This document shows positions 33,200 through 41,891 of a stretch of DNA of 64,000 nt, one piece after another; position 1 is the stretch's first letter, and every line of letters begins with the position of its first letter. This DNA comes from Dactylosporangium roseum (GTDB taxonomy: Bacteria; Actinomycetota; Actinomycetes; Mycobacteriales; Micromonosporaceae), in NCBI RefSeq assembly GCF_025264685.1, contig NZ_CP073721.1:1479001-1543000 (forward strand), read 5' to 3'. Both the position numbers and the translations under genes were made by a program. Below the pieces are notes generated by a model. The model searched no databases, was not told where the DNA came from, and worked only from the letters and a program-made list of their open reading frames with translations.

Positions 33200-33368
33200 C
33201 GAACGTGCACCTCCCTCACCACGGCGTCCCTCCGAACCTGCTCCAAACCTTGACCGATCCGCGTTACAGCTTCGTGACGAACAGGGTGAATCGTGAAGCA
33301 GATCACCTGAGTTCTCAAAATCCGGAATCACCTGTCACACGCGGCGAGCGCGTGGCAAGCTACCGAAC

Positions 33369-33395
33369 GTGACTCGGCTCATTATTGGCCCCTAG
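33369..33395 (+). CDS. Putative cimA leader peptide
   Basis: An 8-codon ORF from GTG encoding MTRLIIGP, with consecutive Leu-Ile-Ile codons, followed by a hairpin and a terminator in the same geometry as at ilvB. The sequence at the stop (CTAGCGCGCC) is identical to that at the ilvB leader stop. Initiation at GTG without a strong Shine-Dalgarno is the weak point. Confidence 0.6.
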   Translation: MTRLIIGP

Positions 33396-33454
33396 CGCGC
33401 CCAGCATCCTCCGCTGGCCGCGCAGACCTCTCGCATTCCGCGAGGGGTCTTTTT
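33395..33454 (+). terminator. cimA transcription attenuator
   Basis: The first hairpin (33395-33423) pairs CCAGC with GCTGG and then GCGCG with CGCGC around a mismatch. The second (33424-33450) is an 11-base-pair stem with one G-T pair and a 5-base loop, followed by TTTTT (33450-33454). It lies 57 bases upstream of cimA, so it must be read through for expression. Confidence 0.8.
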
Positions 33455-33510
33455 GTTGGTCCTGCCCCCTGCCGAGAGTCGAGAGTGCCAAAGCCAAGAG
33501 GAGACAAACC

Positions 33511-35112
33511 ATGCAGGTGTACGACACGACACTGCGCGACGGGGCCCAGCGCGAGGCGATCAGCTACTCGGTGGTCGACAAGCTCGCCGTGGCGCGGCTG
33601 CTCGACGAGTTCGGCGTCGGGTTCATCGAAGGCGGCTGGCCGGGGGCGTTGCCGAAGGACACCGAGTTCTTCCGGAGAGCGCGGACCGAGCTGAACCTCA
33701 AACACGCGGTGTTCGTGGCGTTCGGCGCCACCCGGAAGGCCGGCGTCCGCGTGCAGGACGACGCCCAGGTCCGTGCGCTGCTCGACGCCGAGACCCCGGC
33801 GGTGACGCTCGTCGCCAAGTCCGACCTGCGCCACGTCGAGCGGGCCCTGCGCACGACCCCCGAGGAGAACCTCGCGATGGTCCGCGACACGGTCGCCTAC
33901 TTCGTCGCCGAGGGCCGGCGGGTCTTCCTCGACTGCGAGCACTTCTTCGACGGCTACCGGTTCGACCCCGACTACACCGCCGGCGTCGCGCTGGCGGCCC
34001 TGGAGGCCGGCGCGGAGGTGGCCGTCATGTGCGACACCAACGGTGGCATGCTGCCGTCGCTGATCACCCGCACGGTCGGCGAGGTCCGCGAGCGGCTCGC
34101 GGTGGCCCTCGGCATCAGCCCGGAGGAGGCCGTCGCCCGGCTCGGCATCCACTGCCAGAACGACACCTCCTGCGCCGTCGCCAACACCGTCGCCGCCGTC
34201 GAGGCCGGCGTACCGCACTTCCAGTGCACCGCCAACGGCTACGGCGAGCGGCCCGGCAACGCCGACCTCTTCGCCGTCGTCGGCAACCTGCAGCTCAAGC
34301 TCGGCATGCCGGTCCTACCGGACGGCTGCATCGAGCAGATGGTGCGCGTCTCGCACGCCATCGCCGAGATCGCCAACATCGCACCCGACACCCACCAGGC
34401 CTACGTCGGGTCGTCAGCGTTCGCCCACAAGGCGGGCCTGCACGCGAGCGCGATCAAAGTGGATCCCGTGCTCTACAACCACATCGACCCCGTCGTCGTG
34501 GGCAACGACATGCGGATTCTGGTGACCGAGATGGCCGGCCGGGCCAGTATCGAGCTCAAGGCGCGCGAGCTCGGTATCGACCTGGCCGGTCATCCGGAAG
34601 CCCTGTCGCGGGTCACCACCCGGGTCAAGGAACTGGAGGCCCGCGGGTGGTCGTTCGAGGCCGCCGACGCCTCCTTCGAGCTGCTGGCCCGCGCCGAGCT
34701 CGCCGACGGCACGCTGCCGCGGCCGTTCGCCCTGGAGTCCTACCGGGTGCTGGTCGAGCACCGCGAGGACGGCGCGGTGGTGTCCGAGGCGACGGTGAAG
34801 GTACGGGTCCGCGGCGAGCGGATCATCGCCACCGCCGAGGGCAACGGCCCGGTCAACGCCCTCGACGAGGCGCTGCGGGTGGCGCTGACGAAGCACTACC
34901 CCGAGCTGTCCCGCTTCGAGCTCGCCGACTACAAGGTCCGCATCCTGGAGGGCAGTCACGGCACCGGTGCGGTCACCCGGGTGCTGGTGGAGACCCGGTC
35001 GACGGGCGAGGACTGGACCACCGTCGGTGTCCACGAGAACGTGGTGGAGGCGAGCTGGCAGGCGCTCGTCGACGCCCTGAGCTACGGCCTCTCGCACCAG
35101 GTGCGCGTCTGA
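33511..35112 (+). CDS. cimA: Citramalate synthase CimA
   Basis: Condenses pyruvate and acetyl-CoA to (R)-citramalate, giving 2-oxobutyrate for isoleucine without threonine deaminase. The 533 residues match bacterial CimA, with the HMGL-like catalytic barrel (YDTTLRDGAQRE at the N-terminus, HCQNDTSCAVAN), a linker, and a C-terminal LeuA-type allosteric domain (about 405-533), so isoleucine feedback is likely. 2-isopropylmalate synthase is the main alternative, but the EGGWPGALPKDTEFF motif favours CimA. ATG 33511 has AAGAGGAG upstream. Expression is probably attenuated by the leader at 33369-33454. Confidence 0.92.
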   Translation: MQVYDTTLRDGAQREAISYSVVDKLAVARLLDEFGVGFIEGGWPGALPKDTEFFRRARTELNLKHAVFVAFGATRKAGVRVQDDAQVRALLDAETPAVTLVAKSDLRHVERALRTTPEENLAMVRDTVAYFVAEGRRVFLDCEHFFDGYRFDPDYTAGVALAALEAGAEVAVMCDTNGGMLPSLITRTVGEVRERLAVALGISPEEAVARLGIHCQNDTSCAVANTVAAVEAGVPHFQCTANGYGERPGNADLFAVVGNLQLKLGMPVLPDGCIEQMVRVSHAIAEIANIAPDTHQAYVGSSAFAHKAGLHASAIKVDPVLYNHIDPVVVGNDMRILVTEMAGRASIELKARELGIDLAGHPEALSRVTTRVKELEARGWSFEAADASFELLARAELADGTLPRPFALESYRVLVEHREDGAVVSEATVKVRVRGERIIATAEGNGPVNALDEALRVALTKHYPELSRFELADYKVRILEGSHGTGAVTRVLVETRSTGEDWTTVGVHENVVEASWQALVDALSYGLSHQVRV

Positions 35113-35149
35113 CCGGTACGGTGGGGCCGCCGTCCGGCGGCCCCACCGT

Positions 35150-35635
35150 CTACGGGCACTTGTTCTGCTTGAACGCCGCCAACTGGGCCGGGTCCGGCTC
35201 GAACCGCCATGCGCCGTCCTGGTAGCGGACCGTGCTGGTGCCGGTCTGGTTGTTCGTGCTCCCGGTGGGCGTGTGCGACCACTTGATGGTGGCGGTCGAG
35301 TCGTCGACCGGCGTCACCGCGGTCACCAGATAGTTGCCCTGCTGCGTCGCGCACGTCGATATGAGATCGACGTAGGCGTCCTTGCCGATCGCCGCCTTCG
35401 CGTTGTCCGTCCACAGGTCCCAGGCGCCCGCCCAGTCGCCGTCGGACAGGCTGTCGAACAACTGCTCGGCGGTGACCTGAGCGGTGGCGGCGTCCTGAGG
35501 CTGCGCCGTCACCTCAACCGTCGGGCGGTCGTCAGCCGACTCGCCGGCCTCGTCCGTCTTGCCCGAACACCCGGCAATGCCCAGGACAAGCGGCACGACG
35601 AAGGCGACCGCGAGGCCGCGGAAGGTTCGTGTCAC
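35150..35635 (-). CDS. Hypothetical lipoprotein
   Basis: A 161-residue predicted lipoprotein from GTG 35635 with GGAG upstream. The signal segment VTRTFRGLAVAFVVPLVLG leads to the lipobox IAGCSG (Cys about 23). The mature part is a single small alpha+beta domain with TAEQLFDSLSDGDWAGAWDLW and a VRYQDGAWRF ending; this resembles NTF2-like DUF4878-type folds found in lipoproteins. Function unknown. Confidence 0.75.
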   Translation of the reverse strand: MTRTFRGLAVAFVVPLVLGIAGCSGKTDEAGESADDRPTVEVTAQPQDAATAQVTAEQLFDSLSDGDWAGAWDLWTDNAKAAIGKDAYVDLISTCATQQGNYLVTAVTPVDDSTATIKWSHTPTGSTNNQTGTSTVRYQDGAWRFEPDPAQLAAFKQNKCP

Positions 35636-35772
35636 CCATCTGCTCCAACATGGTTCATGTCCGGGCGGTCCCGCCCGATCCGTACGTGAAGGTACTCCCG
35701 GCCAACGAACCGCGTATAGCCGGAGGTACGCAGGAGCGAGGTCTTCTGCCGGATTCGGCACGAACGGCCGGT

Positions 35773-36789
35773 TCAGTTCCCACCCTTCGGCAGCACAAGT
35801 TCCGCGTAGACAGCCTTGTGGTCACTGCCGGTGATCCGGTGGACCGACACCTTCCGCACCCCGACCCGCTCGTCGGCGACCACGTGGTCGAGGGTCACGC
35901 CCGGGATGTACCACCGATCGTCGTAGGGCCACGACGTGACGAGCCCGGCCCCGACCACGTCCGCGGCGTCGCGGTAGCCCTTGGCGAGCACCTGGCGGAA
36001 CGCCTCGTGATCCAGCGTCGCGTTGAAGTCACCGAGCAGGATGTTGACCGGCCCGTCGGGCGTGGCCGCCGGCTGCGCCGCCAGGTCGGCGACGAAGCAG
36101 TCGTCGCGGGACCTCGTCGCCGGCGCGCACGGGTGCACCGACTCGACGTGCAACTCCACGGCACCGGGCACGGTCACGCCCGCCTTGGCCTGGCCGAAGT
36201 CGGAGACGAAGCGGCGGTATCCCTGGTCGGCGACCGAGAAGCGGCTGTACACCGCGGACCCGCTGACGCCCGGTCGCGGGTAGGACACGGCGTTGGGCAG
36301 CAGGTCGTCGAGCCCCGCACGGCGCAGTGCCGCCTTCGCCTCGTCGGTGAACTCCTGCAACGCCAGCAGGTCGACCTTGTGGTCGCGGACCAGGGCGACG
36401 ATCTGCGCGGGATCGGCCCGGCCCAACAGCATGTTGACGCTCATGACCCGCAGCGACGGCCCCTGGTCGGGACCCGGGTCGCCGTCGGCGATCCAGCGCG
36501 GCAGCACACAGGCGGCCAGCGCGATCGCGGCGAGCGCGACCAGCAGGGCCGGCCAGATCCGCTTGGTGAGGATCGCGACGAGCAACGGGACGAACGACGC
36601 GACCGCCACATACGGCGTGAAGGCGATGAGCTGCACCGTCGGGAAGCCGCTCTCCAGCCCGAACACCCGGGCGGCTGCCCAGAGCACGAACGGCGTCACC
36701 ATCAGCCACAGGAGTGCGGTGAGCCATCGCCGCCGCCGGCGCGGGAGCTCCGGAGGGGCGACGGGCAACGTCTCCGCGGTGCTGACCAT
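35773..36789 (-). CDS. Membrane-anchored endonuclease/exonuclease/phosphatase family protein
   Basis: A 338-residue protein with three N-terminal hydrophobic segments (about 20-100), then an EEP hydrolase domain on the outer side. Family motifs are in order: SVNMLLGR, LLALQEF with the metal-binding Glu, LLGDFNAT and a C-terminal GSDHKAV. Substrates could be nucleic acid or phosphodiester lipids and cannot be decided. The start MVSTAETL at 36789 is preferred to an upstream ATG at 36828. It is divergent from the lipid-enzyme operon starting at 36891. Confidence 0.85.
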   Translation of the reverse strand: MVSTAETLPVAPPELPRRRRRWLTALLWLMVTPFVLWAAARVFGLESGFPTVQLIAFTPYVAVASFVPLLVAILTKRIWPALLVALAAIALAACVLPRWIADGDPGPDQGPSLRVMSVNMLLGRADPAQIVALVRDHKVDLLALQEFTDEAKAALRRAGLDDLLPNAVSYPRPGVSGSAVYSRFSVADQGYRRFVSDFGQAKAGVTVPGAVELHVESVHPCAPATRSRDDCFVADLAAQPAATPDGPVNILLGDFNATLDHEAFRQVLAKGYRDAADVVGAGLVTSWPYDDRWYIPGVTLDHVVADERVGVRKVSVHRITGSDHKAVYAELVLPKGGN

Positions 36790-36890
36790 CCCGTCAGGGT
36801 AGAGCAGCCGCGCCAGCCCCGGGGGCACGGCGATGTCGGCTCGGCGCCTTCCGCGCCGTTCCGGGCGCTTTGGCAGTAGGCTCGGCAGCC

Positions 36891-37661
36891 GTGCACCCGG
36901 TGATCGCGCGGTTCGGTCCGGTGGCGATCCTCACGCACGACGCGTTCGTCACGCTCGGCATCGGGGTTGCCGCCCTGGTCCTCCTGTGGGAGGTCCGGCG
37001 GCGGAAGGCCCAGGACGAGCGGTTGTGGTATGTGCTGGCCGGTGCCCTCGCCGGCGGAGCGCTGTTCGCCCGGCTGGGCACCTGGGCGCAGCACCTCGAC
37101 CCGCGCGACAACGCGACGCTGATCGAGCAGTGGGCGTACGGCAATCGCAGCATCCTCTCCGGCCTCGTCGGTGCCTATGCCGGCGCGCTCGTGGCGAAAC
37201 GGGTCGCGCGGTACCCGTACAAGACCGGCGACCTCTTCGCCCCGGCGGTCGCGATCGGTATGGCGGTCGGCCGGCTCGGGTGCTTCTTCGCCGAGCCGCC
37301 GGGCACGCCGACGAGCCTGCCGTGGGGCGTCACGCTCGACGCCGGGCAGGCGGCGGCCATGCACGTGCCGGCCGGCGTGCCCCTCCACCCGTCGTTCGCC
37401 TACGAGATACTCTTCCACGCCGCCGCCTTCGTGGCCCTGCTCGCCCTGCGCAAGCGGGTCACCACACCGGGCCGCCTCTTCACGCTGTACCTCGCCGCGT
37501 ACGCCACGTTCCGGTTCGGCGTCGAATTCGTGCGCGGCAACGAGGTCGTGTACGCGGGGCTCACCCGAGCCCAGATGTTCCTCCTGGCCTGCGTGCCACT
37601 GGCCGCCGCCCGCCACGCCTGGCGGGCACGCACCGACCGAGCGGAGACCGTGACGACATGA
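36891..37661 (+). CDS. Non-canonical Lgt-like membrane transferase
   Basis: A 256-residue polytopic protein (about six or seven hydrophobic segments) of the prolipoprotein diacylglyceryl transferase fold. The signature is AVGRLGCFFAEPPG (Arg128, Cys131), where true Lgt has GR.GNF with an essential Asn. The conserved Arg and Glu of RFGVEF (Arg208, Glu212) are kept, but the HGG motif is replaced by SGLVG, so a catalytic His is missing. It is therefore probably not the housekeeping Lgt. Start GTG 36891. It overlaps the next gene by four bases (ATGA) and opens a five-gene overlapping operon with a Tes-like radical SAM enzyme. Confidence 0.8.
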   Translation: MHPVIARFGPVAILTHDAFVTLGIGVAALVLLWEVRRRKAQDERLWYVLAGALAGGALFARLGTWAQHLDPRDNATLIEQWAYGNRSILSGLVGAYAGALVAKRVARYPYKTGDLFAPAVAIGMAVGRLGCFFAEPPGTPTSLPWGVTLDAGQAAAMHVPAGVPLHPSFAYEILFHAAAFVALLALRKRVTTPGRLFTLYLAAYATFRFGVEFVRGNEVVYAGLTRAQMFLLACVPLAAARHAWRARTDRAETVTT

Positions 37662-38038
37662 CGCCGCCATCGCCGAACAACTGGACCGTCCCGCCGCCGC
37701 CCGGCGAGGAGCGCCCGATCCGCGGGAAGAAGGTCTTCGCCGGGATCGGGCTCGCCGCCCTGGGGCAGGTCGCCGCGATCGGGCTCGGCGTGCTCGCCAC
37801 GTTCCTCTTCGCGATGTCCGAGAACAGCGAAAACGCGCTGTTCGGCGTCTACCTCGAGATCCTGCTCCAGGTCCTGCTGTTCCTGGCCTGCCTGATCCTC
37901 GGCATCGTGTGGATCGCCCGGAAGGACCGGGGGATCGGCCTCGGCCTGATCATCGGCTGGGCGGTCAGCGTCCTGGTCTTCCCGGTCGCCGGGATCGGTG
38001 TCTGCATCGCCATCGTCAACAGCCAGGGAGCGTCGTGA
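37658..38038 (+). CDS. Small membrane protein between lgt-like and radical SAM genes
   Basis: A 126-residue protein with a Pro-rich cytosolic N-terminus (about 1-28) and three hydrophobic segments (about 31-50, 65-85 and 94-118). No family is recognised. It overlaps both neighbours (ATGA with the lgt-like gene, GTGA with the radical SAM gene), so it is translationally coupled in the operon. It may be a partner or a structural element for the membrane enzymes; that is inference. Confidence 0.75.
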   Translation: MTPPSPNNWTVPPPPGEERPIRGKKVFAGIGLAALGQVAAIGLGVLATFLFAMSENSENALFGVYLEILLQVLLFLACLILGIVWIARKDRGIGLGLIIGWAVSVLVFPVAGIGVCIAIVNSQGAS

Positions 38039-39591
38039 CCGATACGGGAATGCCACTGCGCGGGGACAGGATCCACCGGTACGTCAACGCCTTCTGCCCG
38101 CGCTGTCACGACGAGTGGCCCGACCGGCCCCTCCAGGACGTGCGGCGGCTCTCCGGCTGGCTCGCCGAGCGCGACGGCCGGATCTGGCTGGAGCGCGGCT
38201 GCCCCAGCCACGGCCTGATCCGCACGCTCTACGACGAGGATCCGGAGATCCTGCGGTACCTCGAGCGGTGGACGGCGCCGACCAAGTCGCACATCCCCGA
38301 CCTGGCCGGCAACTTCGCACCCGTGCCGTCGGCGTATCTCGACGGACTGCCGGAGATGCAGACCCAGCACACGTGCATCCTCCTGGCCGATCTGACGGAC
38401 GCCTGCAACCTGCGCTGCCCGACGTGCTTCACCGACTCCTCGCCGGCGATCGAGGGTGTGGTACCGCTGGCCGACGTCCTCGCGAGCGTGGACACCAAGC
38501 TCTCGCGCGAGAACGGCCGCGTCGACGTGCTCATGCTCTCCGGCGGCGAGCCCACCCTGTACCCCCACCTCGAAGAACTCCTGCGGGAGGTCGCGACGCG
38601 CAACGTCGTGCGGGTCCTCGTCAACTCCAACGGGGTCCGGATCGCCCGCGACGACGGCCTGCTCGACCTGCTGGCCGAGCACCGGGAGCGGGTCGAGGTC
38701 TACCTCCAGTACGACGGCGTCACCGAGCGCGCCGCCCGCCACCACCGCGGCGCCGACCTGCGCCGGCTCAAGGAGCAGGCGATCGACCGGCTCTCGTCCC
38801 GCGGCATCTTCACCACGCTGACCATGACCTGCGCGCTGGGTGTCAACGACGACGAGATCGGCGCGGTCGTCAAGCGGGCCCTCGACACGCCCTACGTCGG
38901 TGGGATCTCGCTGCAGCCGCAGTTCGGCTCGGGTCGTTCGGGTCCGATCGACCCCCTCGACCGGCTCACCCACACCGGGGTCCTCGCCCGGCTGGGGCCG
39001 CAGACCGGCGACCTAGTCACCTGGCGCGATCTCACGGCGTTGCCGTGCTCGCACCCGCACTGCTGCTCGGTCGGGTATCTGCTGCGCGACGACGCCGGGC
39101 AGTGGCAGTCGATGACGAAGCTGATCGGGCACGACCGGCTGTTGTCGTTCCTCGACCTGGCACCGGACCTGGTGGCCAACCGGATCGCCGACGTCCAGCT
39201 CCCGGCGGCGCTGCGAGCGGCGGTGAAGGACTCGTTGCTGGGCCTGCTGTCGGAGCAGTCGTCGCTGTCCCACCCCGACGTCGGCCAGCTTTGGCGCGAC
39301 ATCTGCGAGAACTGCGACCTCGGCATCTCCACCCTCACGACGCTGGTCTCCTCGTCGCTGCCCGGCGGCCGCAACCGGCTGCGCAAGATGCTCGGCGAGC
39401 GGGTCAAGCGGATCACCGTCAAGCCGTTCATGGACATGCACACGATGATCGAGGAGCGCCTGCTGCAGTGCTGCGTCCACGTGGCGACGCGCGGCGCCGG
39501 CGACCGCGACCAGTGCGCGCCGTTCTGCGCGGTGCAGGCGTGGCCGCCGCTGTCGATCCAGCGTCTGCCGCGGGCCGCCGGCCGTGGCTGA
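38035..39591 (+). CDS. Radical SAM enzyme of the Tes/MJ0619-like family
   Basis: A 518-residue radical SAM protein with several Cys clusters. The SAM [4Fe-4S] site is Cys124, Cys128, Cys131 (DACNLRCPTC), followed by LSGGEPTLYP. Ahead of it is an N-terminal CPRC...RGCPSHG site (Cys21, Cys24, Cys56). Later come PCSHPHCCS (Cys338, 343, 344) and KPFMD...QCCVHV with PFC (Cys479, 480, 494, 498). This pattern is that of archaeal tetraether synthase Tes and of MJ0619-type pterin methyltransferases. A lipid or methyl-transfer reaction is suggested, not shown. Start GTG 38035 behind AGGGAG. Confidence 0.85.
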   Translation: MTDTGMPLRGDRIHRYVNAFCPRCHDEWPDRPLQDVRRLSGWLAERDGRIWLERGCPSHGLIRTLYDEDPEILRYLERWTAPTKSHIPDLAGNFAPVPSAYLDGLPEMQTQHTCILLADLTDACNLRCPTCFTDSSPAIEGVVPLADVLASVDTKLSRENGRVDVLMLSGGEPTLYPHLEELLREVATRNVVRVLVNSNGVRIARDDGLLDLLAEHRERVEVYLQYDGVTERAARHHRGADLRRLKEQAIDRLSSRGIFTTLTMTCALGVNDDEIGAVVKRALDTPYVGGISLQPQFGSGRSGPIDPLDRLTHTGVLARLGPQTGDLVTWRDLTALPCSHPHCCSVGYLLRDDAGQWQSMTKLIGHDRLLSFLDLAPDLVANRIADVQLPAALRAAVKDSLLGLLSEQSSLSHPDVGQLWRDICENCDLGISTLTTLVSSSLPGGRNRLRKMLGERVKRITVKPFMDMHTMIEERLLQCCVHVATRGAGDRDQCAPFCAVQAWPPLSIQRLPRAAGRG

Positions 39592-39841
39592 CAAGCCCTA
39601 CGACCCGCTCCGGCTCTGCGTCTACGCGACGATCGCGGCCCTCGCCTGGGTCCTGGGCCCGATCGCGGTGGTCGGCTTCGCGCTGCTGGGCTTCTTCGGG
39701 TACCTGCGGGCGCGGCGCCAGGGCCTGACCCGGTCCAAGTGCGTCCTGCGCGACACCCGGCTCGTCCTGACGTACCTGGGTGTCCTGGCCCTCGCGGGGG
39801 TGGTCGGCGTCGGGTGGCAGGTCTACGGTTGGCTGCCGTGA
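39584..39841 (+). CDS. Small two-helix membrane protein downstream of the radical SAM gene
   Basis: An 85-residue protein with two transmembrane segments (about 14-38 and 60-80) joined by a basic loop (RARRQGLTRSK). Family unrecognised. It starts at GTG 39584, overlapping the radical SAM stop by eight bases, and ends overlapping the glycoside hydrolase start (GTGA). It belongs to the same operon. Confidence 0.7.
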   Translation: MADKPYDPLRLCVYATIAALAWVLGPIAVVGFALLGFFGYLRARRQGLTRSKCVLRDTRLVLTYLGVLALAGVVGVGWQVYGWLP

Positions 39842-41844
39842 GCGACCTACCGCCCGCGCTGAACCGGAACCCGAACGGTTCGCAGCCCTTTCTGCACGAG
39901 CACGTGACGTGCGTCGCCGCGCCGGCCACCTGGCTCTCGCGCCCGTCCGGCCAGCTCACCGGCGGCGCCGACGGCCTCTACGTCAACGATCGCAGGGTGG
40001 TGTCCCGGCTGGTCGTCACCGTCGACGGAGTGCAGCCCGTGCCGGTGACCGTGCACCGCACGGGTGCCGCGTCGGCCCGGTTCGCGGCGGTGCTGCCGGG
40101 ACTCGGCGACGACGGCCCGGACCCGACGGTCACGCTGTCGCGGCGGCGCCTCGCCGAGCCGCTCGGCGGCACCGAGACGATCACGCTGACCAACGTCTCC
40201 CACACCACGCTGACCGTCGAGGTGGCGGTCGACGCGGCGACCGACTTCGCGAGCGTCGGCGCGGTCAAGGACGGCGCGGCCGGAGCCGCGGTGTCCGACG
40301 GCTGGCGCGCGGCCGACGGCATGGCGGTCGCGGTCGAGGCGACCCCGCCGGGCGACGCCGGGCCGCTGCGCTGGCGGGTCACCGTGCCGCCGCGCGGCGA
40401 GTGGTCGGCCGAGCTGCGCTTCACCCGCACCGATGTGCCGCAGGTCGCGCGCGGCAAGCGGTTCAGCACGCTGCGGGTCGCCGCCGCCGACCGGCGCCTC
40501 GACGCGCTGATCCGGGCGAGCGTGCAGGACCTCGACGCGCTGCGCCGCACCGACGGCGAGGACGTCTACTACACCGCGGGCAGTCCCTGGTACCTCACGC
40601 TCTTCGGCCGCGACTCCCTCTGGTCCGCCCGGCTCGGCCTGCCGCTCGGCCACGAGGTCGCCGCCGGCACGCTGCGCGCGCTCGCCAAGCGGCAGGGCGT
40701 GCGGTCCGACCCGGACACCGACGAGGAGCCCGGCAAGATCCCGCACGAGATCCGGCCCCCGGACGCCGCCTACCACCTGCCGCCGGTCTACTACGGCACC
40801 GTCGACGCGACCGCTCTCTTCGTCAGCACCCTCGCCGACGCCTACCGCTGGGGCATGCCCCGCGCGACTGTCGAGCCGCTGCTGTCCAATGTGGAGCGGG
40901 CACTCGAGTGGCTGGCCGGGCACGACGGCTTCATCGCCTACCGGTCCAGCGGCAAGGGCCTGACCAACCACGGCTGGAAGGACTCCGGCGACGGGATCCA
41001 GCACGCCGACGGGCGGCTGGCGACGGGCCCGCTGGCGCTCAGCGAGGCGCAGGCGTACGCGTACCGGGCGGCCGTCGACGCGGCCTGGTTGCTGGAGTCG
41101 TTCGGCCGCGAAGGAGCCGGGCGGTGGCGTGCCTGGGCGGCCGACCTGGCGAAGCGCTTCCGCGCCGCGTTCTGGTGCCGCGGCGGCTATCCCGCCATCG
41201 CGCTCGACGGCACCGGGCAGCAGGTCGACAGTATCGCCTCGAACATGGGGCACCTGTTGGGCACCGGCCTGCTCGACGCGGGGGAGAGCACCGCGGTCGC
41301 CGGGAAGCTCGCCGAGCTGCGCTCGCCGTTCGGCATCCGGACCGTCGCGCCTTCCTCGGCCGGGTACAACGCCCTTTCGTACCACCTCGGCTCCGTCTGG
41401 CCCCACGACACCGCGATCGCGCTCCTCGGGCTGGCGCGCGACGGGCACGCGGCGGAGGCGGCGGCCGTCGTCCGGGCGCTGCTGGACGCGGGGGAGCGGT
41501 TCGACTTCCGGCTGCCGGAGCTGTTCGGCGGCGACGATCTGCCGACGCCCTATCCGGCCTCGTGCCGCCCGCAGGCGTGGGCCGCCGCGGCCGGCCCGGC
41601 GATCCTCACCGCCCTGCTCGGGCTCGCCGCCGACGTGCCGAACGGGCGGATCACGTTCGCCCCGCTGGCGCCCTCGCCGGTCGGTGCGTTCCGGGTGCGG
41701 GGCCTGAAGATCGCCGACGGTGAGCTCGACGTGAGCGTCGACGCGTCCGGCGGCCTGACGATCCACAATGGACCTGTCGGCGTGCTGTTCCGCTTGGCCG
41801 ACGGGTCACCGGCGCGGATCGGGCCGGCTGCGTCGGCGGCGTGA
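39838..41844 (+). CDS. Glycogen-debranching-type glycoside hydrolase (GDE_N_bis plus amylo-alpha-1,6-glucosidase-like)
   Basis: A 668-residue cytosolic protein. The N-terminal domain (about 1-230) is a beta-sandwich of the GDE_N_bis type, with ADGLYVNDRRVVSRL. The C-terminal (alpha/alpha)6 domain carries AGSPWYLTLFGRDSLWSA and NHGWKDSGDGI, both typical of amylo-alpha-1,6-glucosidase-like enzymes, and SVWPHDTAIAL. The likely acid Asp is in FGRDSLW. The substrate may be a glycan or trehalose-related sugar. Start GTG 39838 overlaps the upstream stop, making it the last overlapping gene of the lgt-like/radical SAM operon. Confidence 0.88.
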   Translation: MSDLPPALNRNPNGSQPFLHEHVTCVAAPATWLSRPSGQLTGGADGLYVNDRRVVSRLVVTVDGVQPVPVTVHRTGAASARFAAVLPGLGDDGPDPTVTLSRRRLAEPLGGTETITLTNVSHTTLTVEVAVDAATDFASVGAVKDGAAGAAVSDGWRAADGMAVAVEATPPGDAGPLRWRVTVPPRGEWSAELRFTRTDVPQVARGKRFSTLRVAAADRRLDALIRASVQDLDALRRTDGEDVYYTAGSPWYLTLFGRDSLWSARLGLPLGHEVAAGTLRALAKRQGVRSDPDTDEEPGKIPHEIRPPDAAYHLPPVYYGTVDATALFVSTLADAYRWGMPRATVEPLLSNVERALEWLAGHDGFIAYRSSGKGLTNHGWKDSGDGIQHADGRLATGPLALSEAQAYAYRAAVDAAWLLESFGREGAGRWRAWAADLAKRFRAAFWCRGGYPAIALDGTGQQVDSIASNMGHLLGTGLLDAGESTAVAGKLAELRSPFGIRTVAPSSAGYNALSYHLGSVWPHDTAIALLGLARDGHAAEAAAVVRALLDAGERFDFRLPELFGGDDLPTPYPASCRPQAWAAAAGPAILTALLGLAADVPNGRITFAPLAPSPVGAFRVRGLKIADGELDVSVDASGGLTIHNGPVGVLFRLADGSPARIGPAASAA

Positions 41845-41891
41845 GCCGCCGGACGGTGCCGCCGCGGTTCGCCGCGTTCTAGACTTGTGCG

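Noticed and set aside
36891..37661. Housekeeping prolipoprotein diacylglyceryl transferase
   Set aside because: The essential Asn of GR.GNF is Cys and the HGG histidine is missing, so I call it Lgt-like rather than Lgt.
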